In this document: piece by piece, positions 51,623-60,198 of the stretch
Layout of the letters: the number at the start of each line of letters is the position of its first letter
Position numbering within the stretch: position 1 is the stretch's first letter
DNA from: an uncultured Eubacteriales bacterium
GTDB lineage: Bacteria; Bacillota; Clostridia; Oscillospirales; Acutalibacteraceae
NCBI GenBank assembly: GCA_934464585.1
Contig: CAKSJY010000002.1
Coordinates: 62,001-126,000 of the forward strand
Direction of reading: 5' to 3'
Length of the DNA: 64,000 bases
Translations under genes and position numbers: made by a program
Notes under the pieces: generated by a model
What the model saw: the letters and a program-made list of their open reading frames with translations, nothing else
The model's database searches: none
What the model was told of the DNA's origin: nothing

Positions 51623-51976
51623 ATGGCACGTGTAAAAGGTGCGTTAGCAACACGCAAAAGAAGAAAAAAGACTTTAAAATTAGCTAAAGGTTATTGGGGA
51701 GCAAAAAGTAAGCATTTCAAAATGGCTAAAGAAGCTGTTATGAAATCAGGTAACTATGCATATATTGGACGTAAACATAGAAAACGTGATTTCCGTCGTT
51801 TATGGATCACACGTATTTCTGCAGCTTGCAAAATGAACGGAACAAACTACTCCAGTTTCATAAACGGGCTAAAGAAAGCTAACATAAACTTGAATCGTAA
51901 GATGCTATCTGAAATCGCAGTATCTGATTCTCAAGCATTTGCAAATCTTGTAGAACAAGCAAAGGCTGCTAAATAA
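51623..51976 (+). CDS. rplT: Ribosomal protein bL20
   Basis: A 117-residue 23S rRNA-binding protein of the large subunit, needed early in assembly. The start MARVKGALATRKRRKKTLKLAKGYWG and the central RKHRKRDFRRLWITRISAAC are diagnostic. It is the last gene of the operon and is probably the one whose product binds the leader and controls transcription. The ribosome site TTGGAGGAA is strong. A GC-rich terminator follows after 9 bases. Confidence 0.97.
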   Translation: MARVKGALATRKRRKKTLKLAKGYWGAKSKHFKMAKEAVMKSGNYAYIGRKHRKRDFRRLWITRISAACKMNGTNYSSFINGLKKANINLNRKMLSEIAVSDSQAFANLVEQAKAAK

Positions 51977-51985
51977 ATTTGCTAG

Positions 51986-52020
51986 TTGCGCCCGGAAGTT
52001 ATCCCGGGCGCAAATTTTTA
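51986..52020 (+). terminator. Terminator of the infC operon
   Basis: TTGCGCCCGG and CCGGGCGCAA form a perfect 10-bp GC-rich stem, followed by ATTTTTATT. Confidence 0.92.
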
Positions 52021-52080
52021 TTCATACAAAATTGCAATGAATATCCTTGTTGTTTTGTATGAAGGAAAGGTATTTATATT

Positions 52081-52881
52081 ATGATAAATAAAATAACAAG
52101 TCGTGATAATGCCTCGGTAAAAAGGGCGAAAAAACTTTCTTCATCGCCAAAAGAAAGAGAAAAACACGGTCTGTTTTTTATAGAAGGCTTGAGAATTTCG
52201 CTTGATGCACTAAAAAGCGGAGTCGATATAGAAGAGGTGTTTTATACTCAAAAAGCCTTAGATAAGTGGAAAGACTCAGTAGAGATGTTAGTTTCTGATT
52301 GTAGAAAAAGCTATTTAATAAATGATTCTATAGCATCGTTTATTTCAGATACTCAGACCCCACAGGGGATTTTTTGTGTTTGCAAAATGCTTGACAAACC
52401 TCTTGATCTAGATAAAATAGGAAACAAGAGGTTTATTATAGGTCTTGAAAATATTCAGGATCCATCTAATATGGGAACAATTATAAGAACGGCAGAAGCT
52501 TTGGCAATAAATACGATTATATTATCCAAAAATTGTTGTGACATATATTCTCCAAAAGTTTTAAGAGGAAGTATGGGTGGAGTATTTAGAACTTCATTTG
52601 TTTATGTAGACTCATTTAAAGATGCGATTTGCAGGTTAAATGCACTTGGAGTAAATACATATGCATCAGTTATTGACAAGGATGCAAAGCTGATTACAGA
52701 TTTATCTTTTGCAAACGGAAACAAAATGGTTATAATAGGAAATGAGGGTAATGGTATTAGTAAAGAAACAATAAGTTGTTGTAAGGAGAGAATAACGATA
52801 CCTATGCCCGGTAGAGCAGAATCTTTAAATGCTTCAATTGCTGCGTCAATCATTATGTGGGAAATGGTACGTAATGGATAG
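52081..52881 (+). CDS. TrmH-family 23S rRNA 2'-O-ribose methyltransferase
   Basis: A 266-residue SPOUT methyltransferase. An N-terminal substrate-binding domain resembles L30e (KKLSSSPKEREKHGLFFIEG), and the C-terminal knotted domain has the three family motifs: NIQDPSNMGTIIRTAEA, IIGNEGNGIS and IPMPGRAESLNASIAASI. These place it with RlmB/TsnR-like enzymes that methylate ribose in rRNA; the target position is not clear from the sequence. The usual genomic partner in Firmicutes is the ribosomal gene rplT, and it lies next to it here. dprA follows after 11 bases. Confidence 0.92.
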   Translation: MINKITSRDNASVKRAKKLSSSPKEREKHGLFFIEGLRISLDALKSGVDIEEVFYTQKALDKWKDSVEMLVSDCRKSYLINDSIASFISDTQTPQGIFCVCKMLDKPLDLDKIGNKRFIIGLENIQDPSNMGTIIRTAEALAINTIILSKNCCDIYSPKVLRGSMGGVFRTSFVYVDSFKDAICRLNALGVNTYASVIDKDAKLITDLSFANGNKMVIIGNEGNGISKETISCCKERITIPMPGRAESLNASIAASIIMWEMVRNG

Positions 52882-52892
52882 GAGGTATCTGT

Positions 52893-54080
52893 TTGAATTC
52901 CAAAAAAATTTATTTAATATGGTTGCAATTAGTCTTTGGTATAGGTTCGAAAAAGGTTAAAGAATTTCTAGATTTCTATAATGGTGATATAGAGTCACTC
53001 TATAAAGATGGTGAAAGAGGCTGGAGACTTTGTGGATTGCTTGATAACAAAAATATAGATAAAATTAAAAATGAAGAAATTCTTAATTTAGCCGAAAAGG
53101 CATTTGAGAAAGCAAATTCACTTGATTATAAAATACTTACATTTTATGATGACAAATATCCTCAAAAATTAAAAACTATATATAATCCACCAATGGTTTT
53201 ATATGTATCTGGAGATTTAGGGAATATTGATGATGAAGTATCTATATCAATAGTAGGGACTCGTTCATCAACCAAAAGCGGGCTCGATATTGCAGCTAAT
53301 TTTGCCTATGATTTAGCAAAAAATGGATGTATAATTGTTAGTGGAGGAGCAATGGGGATAGATTCTGCTGCACATAAGGGTGCAATTCAGGCTGGAGGAA
53401 AGACTATTTCTGTGCTTGGGTGTGGAATTAATTATCCATATTTACCAAGTCTTGCATCTATGAGAAAGACAATATCTAAAACAGGTGCGTTAGTATCGGA
53501 GTATCCGCCTGATGTACCACCTCAAAAATGGACTTTCCCTGTTAGAAATAGAATTATTTCAGGATTATCAAATGGAGTGTTAATAGTAGAGGCAGGAGTT
53601 AAGAGTGGCTCTTTGATAACAGCTGAACACGCTATTGATCAAAATAGAGATGTTTTTGCTGTTCCGGGTAGTATACAATCTCCGACATCGAACGGGACAA
53701 ATAAGTTGATTAAAGATGGTGCAAAACCTGTTACATGTGTGGAGGATATTTTAGATGAATATAACCATATATTAGGGTACAATATATCTAAAAATAATAA
53801 CAATACCAACAATCAGGAAATCTTAAACAAATTGCCATTAACATCTACTATTCAATCAAAAGAATTAAAAAATAGTGGATCGCATTCAAAAAAGCTACCG
53901 GATGGTATTTCAGAAGATGCTAAAAGAGTATATAATATGCTTAGCAAAGAACCCAAACATATAGATGAAATAGCAATTAAGTGCAGCATAAAACCAAATG
54001 TTGTTTTGCAGGCCTTAACAGAGCTTGAATTAGCTGGAGTTGTAGATTCTTTGTCCGGAAGAAGATATATTAAAAGTTAA
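52893..54080 (+). CDS. dprA: DprA/Smf, ssDNA-binding recombination mediator
   Basis: A 395-residue protein that binds incoming single-stranded DNA and loads RecA during transformation. Its start codon is TTG, after GGAGG. The N-terminal helical region precedes a Rossmann-like core with VGTRSSTKSG, SGGAMGIDSAAHKGA and SVLGCGINYPYL, and the motif FPVRNRIISGLSNGVLIVEAG. A winged-helix domain forms the C-terminus (DEIAIKCSIKPNVVLQALTELELAGVV). Its presence does not by itself prove competence, since dprA is near universal. topA follows after 29 bases. Confidence 0.94.
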   Translation: MNSKKIYLIWLQLVFGIGSKKVKEFLDFYNGDIESLYKDGERGWRLCGLLDNKNIDKIKNEEILNLAEKAFEKANSLDYKILTFYDDKYPQKLKTIYNPPMVLYVSGDLGNIDDEVSISIVGTRSSTKSGLDIAANFAYDLAKNGCIIVSGGAMGIDSAAHKGAIQAGGKTISVLGCGINYPYLPSLASMRKTISKTGALVSEYPPDVPPQKWTFPVRNRIISGLSNGVLIVEAGVKSGSLITAEHAIDQNRDVFAVPGSIQSPTSNGTNKLIKDGAKPVTCVEDILDEYNHILGYNISKNNNNTNNQEILNKLPLTSTIQSKELKNSGSHSKKLPDGISEDAKRVYNMLSKEPKHIDEIAIKCSIKPNVVLQALTELELAGVVDSLSGRRYIKS

Positions 54081-54109
54081 AATATTGAAAATTGGAGGTT
54101 AAAAATCGG

Positions 54110-56182
54110 ATGTCTAAATTGGTAATTGTTGAGTCACCGGCAAAAGCTAAAACAATAGAAAAGTATTTAGGTAAAAAATATAAAGTAGTGGCATCGATGG
54201 GTCATATAAGGGATTTGGCTAAGAGTACACTTAGCGTTGATATTGAAAATGACTTTAAGCCTAAATATAGTGTGATAAGAGGTAAATCAAAGTTAGTAAA
54301 TGAGCTAAAAAAGGAAGCTAAAAATAGCGAAAAAGTATTTTTGGCAACTGACCCCGATAGAGAAGGGGAGGCTATATCATGGCATTTGGCATATTTACTA
54401 GGTTTGGATTTAGACGATAAAAATAGAGTAACATTTAATGAGATTACCAAAAGTGGGGTAGAAAAAGGTATGTCTAACCCACAAAAAATAGATTTAGATC
54501 TTGTAAATGCTCAGCAAGCAAGAAGAATATTAGACAGGATTGTTGGATATAAATTAAGCCCGTTTTTGTCAAAAAGAATACACAAGGGACTATCGGCCGG
54601 TCGAGTACAGTCAGTTGCAATGAGAATTATAACTGATAGAGAAGAAGAAATAAGAAAGTTTGTACCTGAAGAATATTGGACTATAGATTGTAAATTTCTT
54701 TCAAAAGTACAAAAGGCTCCATTTTCAGCATCTTTCTATGGTAACAAAAAGGGAAAGATAAAAATATCTTCAAAAGAAGAGGCTGATAATATACTAAAAT
54801 CCCTTGAAAATGCAGATTATGTGGTTGAAAATGTTAAAAAGGGTGAAAAGAAACTATACCCATCCCCGGCATTTATTACCTCAACGTTGCAACAAGAAGC
54901 TTCTAATAAACTTGGTTTCACAGCAAAGAAAACAATGAAGCTTGCGCAAGAGTTGTATGAAGGTATTGAAGTATTGGATATGGGAGCTGTAGGTTTGATT
55001 ACCTATATGAGAACAGATTCATTAAGAATATCTAATGAGGCGTTAACAGCAGCTAGGGAATTTATTCTTAATAAATGGGGAGAAAAGTATCTTCCTGAAA
55101 AACCAAGGGTATTTAAAACAAAGGCATCTGCTCAAGACGGACATGAAGCGATAAGACCTACATTACAAGAGCTTTATCCTGATAAAATTAGGCAGTCATT
55201 AACGGATGACCAATACAAATTATATAAATTGATATGGAACCGATTTATGGCATCTCAAATGGCTGATTCTATTCTTAATACAGTAAGTGTGGACATTTCT
55301 GGTGGTGAGTATATATTTAGAACATCCGGGCATACAGTTAAGTTTGATGGATTTACTATTTTATATCCAAACAATGAAAAGAAAAAGGAAGAAAACAAGG
55401 TTCCGGTACTTGAAAAAGGTGAAAATCTTAATCTTAAGGAAATGCTTCCTAATCAGCATTTTACTCAGCCTCCTGCAAGATTTACAGAAGCAAGCTTGAT
55501 TAAAACATTAGAAGGAAATGGAATAGGACGTCCGTCTACTTATGCTACAGTTATATCGACAATACTTGCACGTGAATATGTATTAAAAGAAGGTAAATCT
55601 TTAAAGCTAACAGAGCTTGGAGAAGTTACTACTGATTTAATGAAAGAACATTTCCCTAATATTGTTGATACTAAGTTTACAGCCCAAATGGAAGAAGGGT
55701 TAGATATAATCGCAGAGGGCAAGTCTACATGGACAGACCTTTTGGATAATTTTTATGGTGCCTTTTCCCAGACACTTGAAAAGGCAGAAGAGGAAACAAA
55801 GGGTGTTAAAATACACCTTAAAGAAGATGAAACGGATATTATCTGTGAAAAATGCGGAAAGCCTATGGTTGTAAAATACGGACGATATGGTAAATTCATA
55901 GGTTGTAGCGGATATCCTGAGTGTACGAATATTAAAAAAATAGTAAATGAAACAGGTGCAATTTGTCCTAAGTGTGGAGGCAAATTAATAGAGAAAAAAT
56001 CTAAAAAAGGAAGAGCATTCTTTGGTTGTGAAAATTATCCAAAATGTGATTTTGCATCATGGGATTCACCAACAAAAGAACTTTGCCCTAAGTGTGGTAA
56101 AACTTTATTTATAAAAAAAGGAAAGAACAAAAAGCCATTTTGTATTACAGAAGGATGCAACTACGGAAAAGAGGAAGAATGA
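54110..56182 (+). CDS. topA: DNA topoisomerase I
   Basis: A type IA topoisomerase of about 690 residues that relaxes negative supercoils. The TOPRIM domain begins KLVIVESPAKAKTIEKYLG and has ATDPDREGEAISWHL. The catalytic tyrosine is Y299 in TYMRTDSLRIS. The C-terminus has three four-cysteine zinc ribbons (from about residues 580, 628 and 669). The open frame begins at TTG 54092, but TGGAGG at 54093-54098 is the ribosome site of the ATG at 54110. The stop codon overlaps the trmFO start (ATGA). Confidence 0.96.
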   Translation: MSKLVIVESPAKAKTIEKYLGKKYKVVASMGHIRDLAKSTLSVDIENDFKPKYSVIRGKSKLVNELKKEAKNSEKVFLATDPDREGEAISWHLAYLLGLDLDDKNRVTFNEITKSGVEKGMSNPQKIDLDLVNAQQARRILDRIVGYKLSPFLSKRIHKGLSAGRVQSVAMRIITDREEEIRKFVPEEYWTIDCKFLSKVQKAPFSASFYGNKKGKIKISSKEEADNILKSLENADYVVENVKKGEKKLYPSPAFITSTLQQEASNKLGFTAKKTMKLAQELYEGIEVLDMGAVGLITYMRTDSLRISNEALTAAREFILNKWGEKYLPEKPRVFKTKASAQDGHEAIRPTLQELYPDKIRQSLTDDQYKLYKLIWNRFMASQMADSILNTVSVDISGGEYIFRTSGHTVKFDGFTILYPNNEKKKEENKVPVLEKGENLNLKEMLPNQHFTQPPARFTEASLIKTLEGNGIGRPSTYATVISTILAREYVLKEGKSLKLTELGEVTTDLMKEHFPNIVDTKFTAQMEEGLDIIAEGKSTWTDLLDNFYGAFSQTLEKAEEETKGVKIHLKEDETDIICEKCGKPMVVKYGRYGKFIGCSGYPECTNIKKIVNETGAICPKCGGKLIEKKSKKGRAFFGCENYPKCDFASWDSPTKELCPKCGKTLFIKKGKNKKPFCITEGCNYGKEEE

Positions 56183-57492
56183 ATATAAATGTTATAGGTG
56201 CCGGTCTGGCAGGCTGTGAGGCAGCATATTATATTGCCGAAAGAGGAGTTAATGTTACTCTTTATGACATGAAACCAGGTAAGTTTACACCGGCTCATAA
56301 AAATAAGAATTTTGCGGAGCTTGTGTGTTCAAACTCATTAAAAGCGAAACGATTGGAAAGTGCTGCAGGGCTTTTAAAAGAAGAAATGAGAATCTTGGGC
56401 TCTTTGCTTATGAAATGTGCAGATTGTTGTGAGGTTCCCGCGGGTGGTGCTTTAGCAGTTGATAGGGACAAATTTGCAGACGAGGTAACAAAGAAAATTA
56501 AGGCTCATCCACATATTAATATTATAGAAAAAGAAATAACCGAAATACCTGAAGGTGATATAAATATTATTGCTACAGGTCCGCTTACTTCAGACAAGTT
56601 TGCCGAGAAGATATCAGAAATGTGCGGAGGACTTCTAAGCTTTTTTGATGCTGCTGCACCAATCGTATCGGCAGAGAGCATCGATTTTGACAGTGCATTT
56701 TTTGCTTCCAGATATGATAAGGGCGATGGCGACGATTATATAAACTGTCCTATGAATAAGGAAGAATATGAACAATTCTATAATGAGCTAATATCAGCTG
56801 ATCGTGCTCCGGTACATGAATTTGATAAAGCATCTCCGAAAGTATACGAGGGCTGTATGCCGGTTGAAGTTATGGCAACAAGAGGTATAGATACCCTAAG
56901 ATTTGGACCACTAAAACCGGTTGGCTTAAGAGACCCTAAAACAGGTCTTAGACCATGGGCAGTGGTTCAATTAAGAAAAGAAAACAGAGAGGGTTCACTT
57001 TATAATTTAGTAGGATTTCAAACCAACTTAAAATTTGGTGAACAAAAGAGAATCTTCAGTATGATACCTGCACTAAAAAATGCCGATTTTATGAGATATG
57101 GTGTTATGCATAGAAATACATTTATCGATTCTCCTAGGGTATTAAATAGAGATTTGAGTTTAAAGAGCAATAAAAATATATTTTTTGCAGGTCAAATAGT
57201 TGGTGTAGAAGGATACATGGAATCTGCTTCATCTGGAATTTTTTCGGCAATTAATTCTTTGAGAAGGCTGAATAATGAGGAGAAGTTTGTTTTGCCTAGG
57301 GAAACAATGTTGGGTTCTTTGATTTCCTATGTAACAGATGAAACAGTAGTTAAGTTTCAACCGATGGGGGCTAATTTTGGAATCTTGCCTTCTATAGAAC
57401 CACATATAAGAGATAAAAAGGAAAGATATTCTGCGTTTGCAAACAGAAGTATAGAAAAATTGAAGGAAAATTTACCTTACAAGAGGGTGTAA
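56179..57492 (+). CDS. trmFO: TrmFO, folate-dependent tRNA m5U54 methyltransferase
   Basis: A flavoprotein of about 437 residues that makes 5-methyluridine at position 54 of tRNA using methylenetetrahydrofolate. FAD-binding GAGLAGCEAAYYIAERGV opens the protein. Family motifs CSNSLKAKRLESAAGLLKEE and QLRKENREGSLYNLVGFQTNLK are intact, and the C-terminal FAQIVGVEGYMESASSG-like glycine region is present. The start is the ATG at 56179 overlapping the topA stop; the open frame further upstream lies within topA. The gene commonly follows topA in Firmicutes. Confidence 0.96.
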   Translation: MNINVIGAGLAGCEAAYYIAERGVNVTLYDMKPGKFTPAHKNKNFAELVCSNSLKAKRLESAAGLLKEEMRILGSLLMKCADCCEVPAGGALAVDRDKFADEVTKKIKAHPHINIIEKEITEIPEGDINIIATGPLTSDKFAEKISEMCGGLLSFFDAAAPIVSAESIDFDSAFFASRYDKGDGDDYINCPMNKEEYEQFYNELISADRAPVHEFDKASPKVYEGCMPVEVMATRGIDTLRFGPLKPVGLRDPKTGLRPWAVVQLRKENREGSLYNLVGFQTNLKFGEQKRIFSMIPALKNADFMRYGVMHRNTFIDSPRVLNRDLSLKSNKNIFFAGQIVGVEGYMESASSGIFSAINSLRRLNNEEKFVLPRETMLGSLISYVTDETVVKFQPMGANFGILPSIEPHIRDKKERYSAFANRSIEKLKENLPYKRV

Positions 57493-57494
57493 TT

Positions 57495-58499
57495 ATGAAA
57501 ATAATAGTTGATGCTTTTGGTGGAGATAATGCGCCACTAGAGATAATAAAGGGTTGCGCAATGGCAGTAGAAGAATATAATTTTGAGATATTGTTGGTTG
57601 GTGACGAAAGTAAAATAAGAAGTGTCGCAACAGAAAATAATATTTCTCTCAAAAACATTTCTATTGCTCACGCGGATGATGTTATAACTATGGAGGATTC
57701 GCCTTCAGATATAATGAAATCAAAGAAAAACTCATCTATGGCAGAGGGTTTGAGAAGATTAAAAAATAATGAGGGTGACGCATTTATTTCGGCTGGAAAC
57801 AGCGGTGCACTTGTTGTCGGTGCGACAATGATTGTAAAAAGAATAAAGGGTATAAAGAGGCCTGCCTTTGCGCCTGTAATGCCAAAAAATAAGGGCTCAT
57901 TTATGCTAATTGATAGTGGAGCAAATGTAGAATGCAGACCGGAAATGTTAAAGCAATTTGCTATTATGGGCTCAATATATATGGAAAACGTTATGAATGT
58001 AGCTAATCCTCGTGTTGGTTTGGCTAATATTGGTGTAGAGGATCATAAGGGTACAAGTTTACAACAAGAAACATTTAAAATTTTAAAGGAAACTGATATA
58101 AACTTTATTGGTAATGTTGAAGCAAGAGATATTCCTCAAGATGGTGCTGATGTTGTAGTTGCAGATGGTTTTACGGGAAATATTATATTGAAAATGTTCG
58201 AAGGCGTTGCTATGACATTGATGGGTAAGATAAAGGGACTATTTACAAAGAACCTAAAAACTAAACTTGCGGCAGCGTTAATGCTTTCAGATATGAAAAC
58301 ATTGAAAAAACAAATAGATTACAATGAATTTGGTGGTGCTCCGATTATTGGTGTTTCAAAGCCAGTATTTAAGGCTCATGGAAATGCAAAGGCAAAAACT
58401 ATAAAAAGTGCACTAAGGTTAACAGCTTTATATGTAGAGGGAAATGTAGTTGGTAAAATCGAAGAAGAACTTAAAAAGTTTGATGAAGTGAGTAAATAA
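57495..58499 (+). CDS. plsX: PlsX, acyl-ACP:phosphate acyltransferase
   Basis: A 334-residue peripheral membrane enzyme that makes acyl-phosphate from acyl-ACP, the first step of phospholipid synthesis with PlsY. Family motifs are seen in MKIIVDAFGGDNAPLEIIKGC, SAGNSGALVVGA, and NEFGGAPIIGVSKPVFKAHG. Length is normal. The gene follows trmFO after 2 bases, with the ribosome site AAGAGGGTG just ahead. In many Firmicutes acpP lies next to plsX; here rnc follows after 16 bases and there is no acpP. Confidence 0.96.
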   Translation: MKIIVDAFGGDNAPLEIIKGCAMAVEEYNFEILLVGDESKIRSVATENNISLKNISIAHADDVITMEDSPSDIMKSKKNSSMAEGLRRLKNNEGDAFISAGNSGALVVGATMIVKRIKGIKRPAFAPVMPKNKGSFMLIDSGANVECRPEMLKQFAIMGSIYMENVMNVANPRVGLANIGVEDHKGTSLQQETFKILKETDINFIGNVEARDIPQDGADVVVADGFTGNIILKMFEGVAMTLMGKIKGLFTKNLKTKLAAALMLSDMKTLKKQIDYNEFGGAPIIGVSKPVFKAHGNAKAKTIKSALRLTALYVEGNVVGKIEEELKKFDEVSK

Positions 58500-58515
58500 G
58501 GAGTATATATTATCA

Positions 58516-59190
58516 ATGGAAGATTTACAGAATAAATTACATTATAAATTTAAAAATCCTAAATATTTAGAAAATGCGTTAACACATTCATCTTATGCGA
58601 ATGAAAGAAGGAAGAACACCAAAAGTAATGAAAGGCTTGAATTTTTGGGTGACTCTGTTTTAAGTATAGTTGTCTCTGACTACATATATAAACATTGTCC
58701 GGATTATCCGGAGGGAGATCTTACAAAGCTTAGATCTGCTTTAGTGTGTGAAAAGACCCTTTGTAAATTTTCAAGGTCTTTAAACTTAGGAGAATATTTA
58801 CTTTTAAGTAAGGGCGAGCTTCATTCTAAAGGAAATGAACGTCCGTCTATTTTAGCTGATGCATTTGAGGCTATTATTGCGTCTATATATCTTGATGGTG
58901 GTATGGAGGCAGCTAGGGAATTTGTATTAAGCTTTGTTGTACCTGAAATAAAGAAACCTTATACTAAGTTATTTAAGGATTATAAAACCTCACTTCAGGA
59001 AATTGTCCAAAAGAATCCTGAGGAGAGTTTAAAATATGTTTTAGTATCGGAAAGTGGTCCTGATCATAATAAGCATTTTGTTATGGAAGTGCATTTGAAT
59101 AATAATGTTATAGGCAAAGGCGGCGGAAGAAGTAAAAAAGAGGCAGAACAAAACGCAGCAAAAGAAGCATTGGAGCTGATGGGATATTGA
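58516..59190 (+). CDS. rnc: Ribonuclease III
   Basis: A 224-residue double-strand-specific endoribonuclease for rRNA and mRNA processing. The catalytic signature NERLEFLGDSVLS holds the metal-binding glutamate and aspartate (about residues 37-49), and DAFEAIIASIYLDGG supplies the second set. A double-strand RNA-binding domain (about 155-223) ends GGGRSKKEAEQNAAKEALELM. Length is normal. It overlaps the next start codon by 4 bases. Confidence 0.97.
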   Translation: MEDLQNKLHYKFKNPKYLENALTHSSYANERRKNTKSNERLEFLGDSVLSIVVSDYIYKHCPDYPEGDLTKLRSALVCEKTLCKFSRSLNLGEYLLLSKGELHSKGNERPSILADAFEAIIASIYLDGGMEAAREFVLSFVVPEIKKPYTKLFKDYKTSLQEIVQKNPEESLKYVLVSESGPDHNKHFVMEVHLNNNVIGKGGGRSKKEAEQNAAKEALELMGY

Positions 59191-60194
59191 GGCATGCTAA
59201 TGTTGCGATGTTTATTCCTCATAACGGTTGCCCTAATAAATGTAGCTTTTGTGACCAAAGATATATCACAGGTTTAAAGCATCAAGTTAATGAAAAAGAA
59301 GTAAGAGATATCTTAAATAGAGCAAAAAAAGATTTAAAGGGAAAGCAAGATAATTCAGAGATAGCATTTTTTGGTGGTAGTTTTACTGCAATAGATAGAG
59401 ACTATATGCTATCTTTGTTAAATGTTGCCTTTGAATTTGTAAAGGATGGATCATTTAGTGGTATAAGAATATCTACGCGTCCCGATGCCATAGATCGTGA
59501 AATTTTGGATATTTTAAAGGAAAAGGGAGTTTCGTCTATAGAATTAGGTGCTCAAAGTATGGACGATAATGTCTTGCTTTTGAATGATAGGGGCCATACG
59601 GTAGATGATGTTATAAATTCATCTAATCTTGTTAAAGAGTATAAATTTTCATTAGGCCTTCAAATGATGACAGGACTTTATGGGAGTAATTTTGATAAGG
59701 ACTTAAAGACAGCTGAAAGCATAATAAAGCTATCTCCTGACACAGTTAGGGTATATCCAACTATTATTATGGAAAATACATTTTTGGCAGAACTATATAG
59801 AAGCAATAAATATAAAACGTATTCTTTAGAAGAGAGTATCGAGTTATGTGCTAAAATACTAAGAATGTTTAGAAAAAATAAAATAGAAGTAATACGTCTT
59901 GGCTTGCATGATACGGAGACTATGAAGGAGAATATTGTTTCCGGACCATGGCATCCTGCCTTTAGAGAGCTTTGCGAAAGCCAAATATTATTTGAAGACG
60001 TGATGGACTATATAAATTTAAACAATATCTTTTTTAAGGATATTGTTTTATATGTTAATCCAAGCTGTGTTTCTAAATTTATAGGACAAAAAAGAGGTAA
60101 TATAATTAAATTTAGTAATGCAGGATATTATGTTAAGGTTAAAGGGGATAGATCTATAAAAATAAACGATTTTAAACTGGAAAAAGGTAGGTGA
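59187..60194 (+). CDS. Radical SAM protein, Elp3-like
   Basis: A 335-residue radical S-adenosylmethionine enzyme. The cluster-binding motif is CPNKCSFCDQRYITG (CxxxCxxC) at about residues 14-22. The following strands show FGGSFTAID and SIELGAQSMDD, which match the Elp3/oxygen-independent coproporphyrinogen oxidase-like branch. There is no acetyltransferase domain, so it is not a full Elp3. It starts with TTG inside the rnc stop region, giving MRHANVAMFIPHNG. The order rnc - this gene - smc - ftsY recurs in Clostridia. Substrate is unknown; tRNA or rRNA modification is likely. Confidence 0.88.
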   Translation: MRHANVAMFIPHNGCPNKCSFCDQRYITGLKHQVNEKEVRDILNRAKKDLKGKQDNSEIAFFGGSFTAIDRDYMLSLLNVAFEFVKDGSFSGIRISTRPDAIDREILDILKEKGVSSIELGAQSMDDNVLLLNDRGHTVDDVINSSNLVKEYKFSLGLQMMTGLYGSNFDKDLKTAESIIKLSPDTVRVYPTIIMENTFLAELYRSNKYKTYSLEESIELCAKILRMFRKNKIEVIRLGLHDTETMKENIVSGPWHPAFRELCESQILFEDVMDYINLNNIFFKDIVLYVNPSCVSKFIGQKRGNIIKFSNAGYYVKVKGDRSIKINDFKLEKGR

Positions 60195-60198
60195 ATTT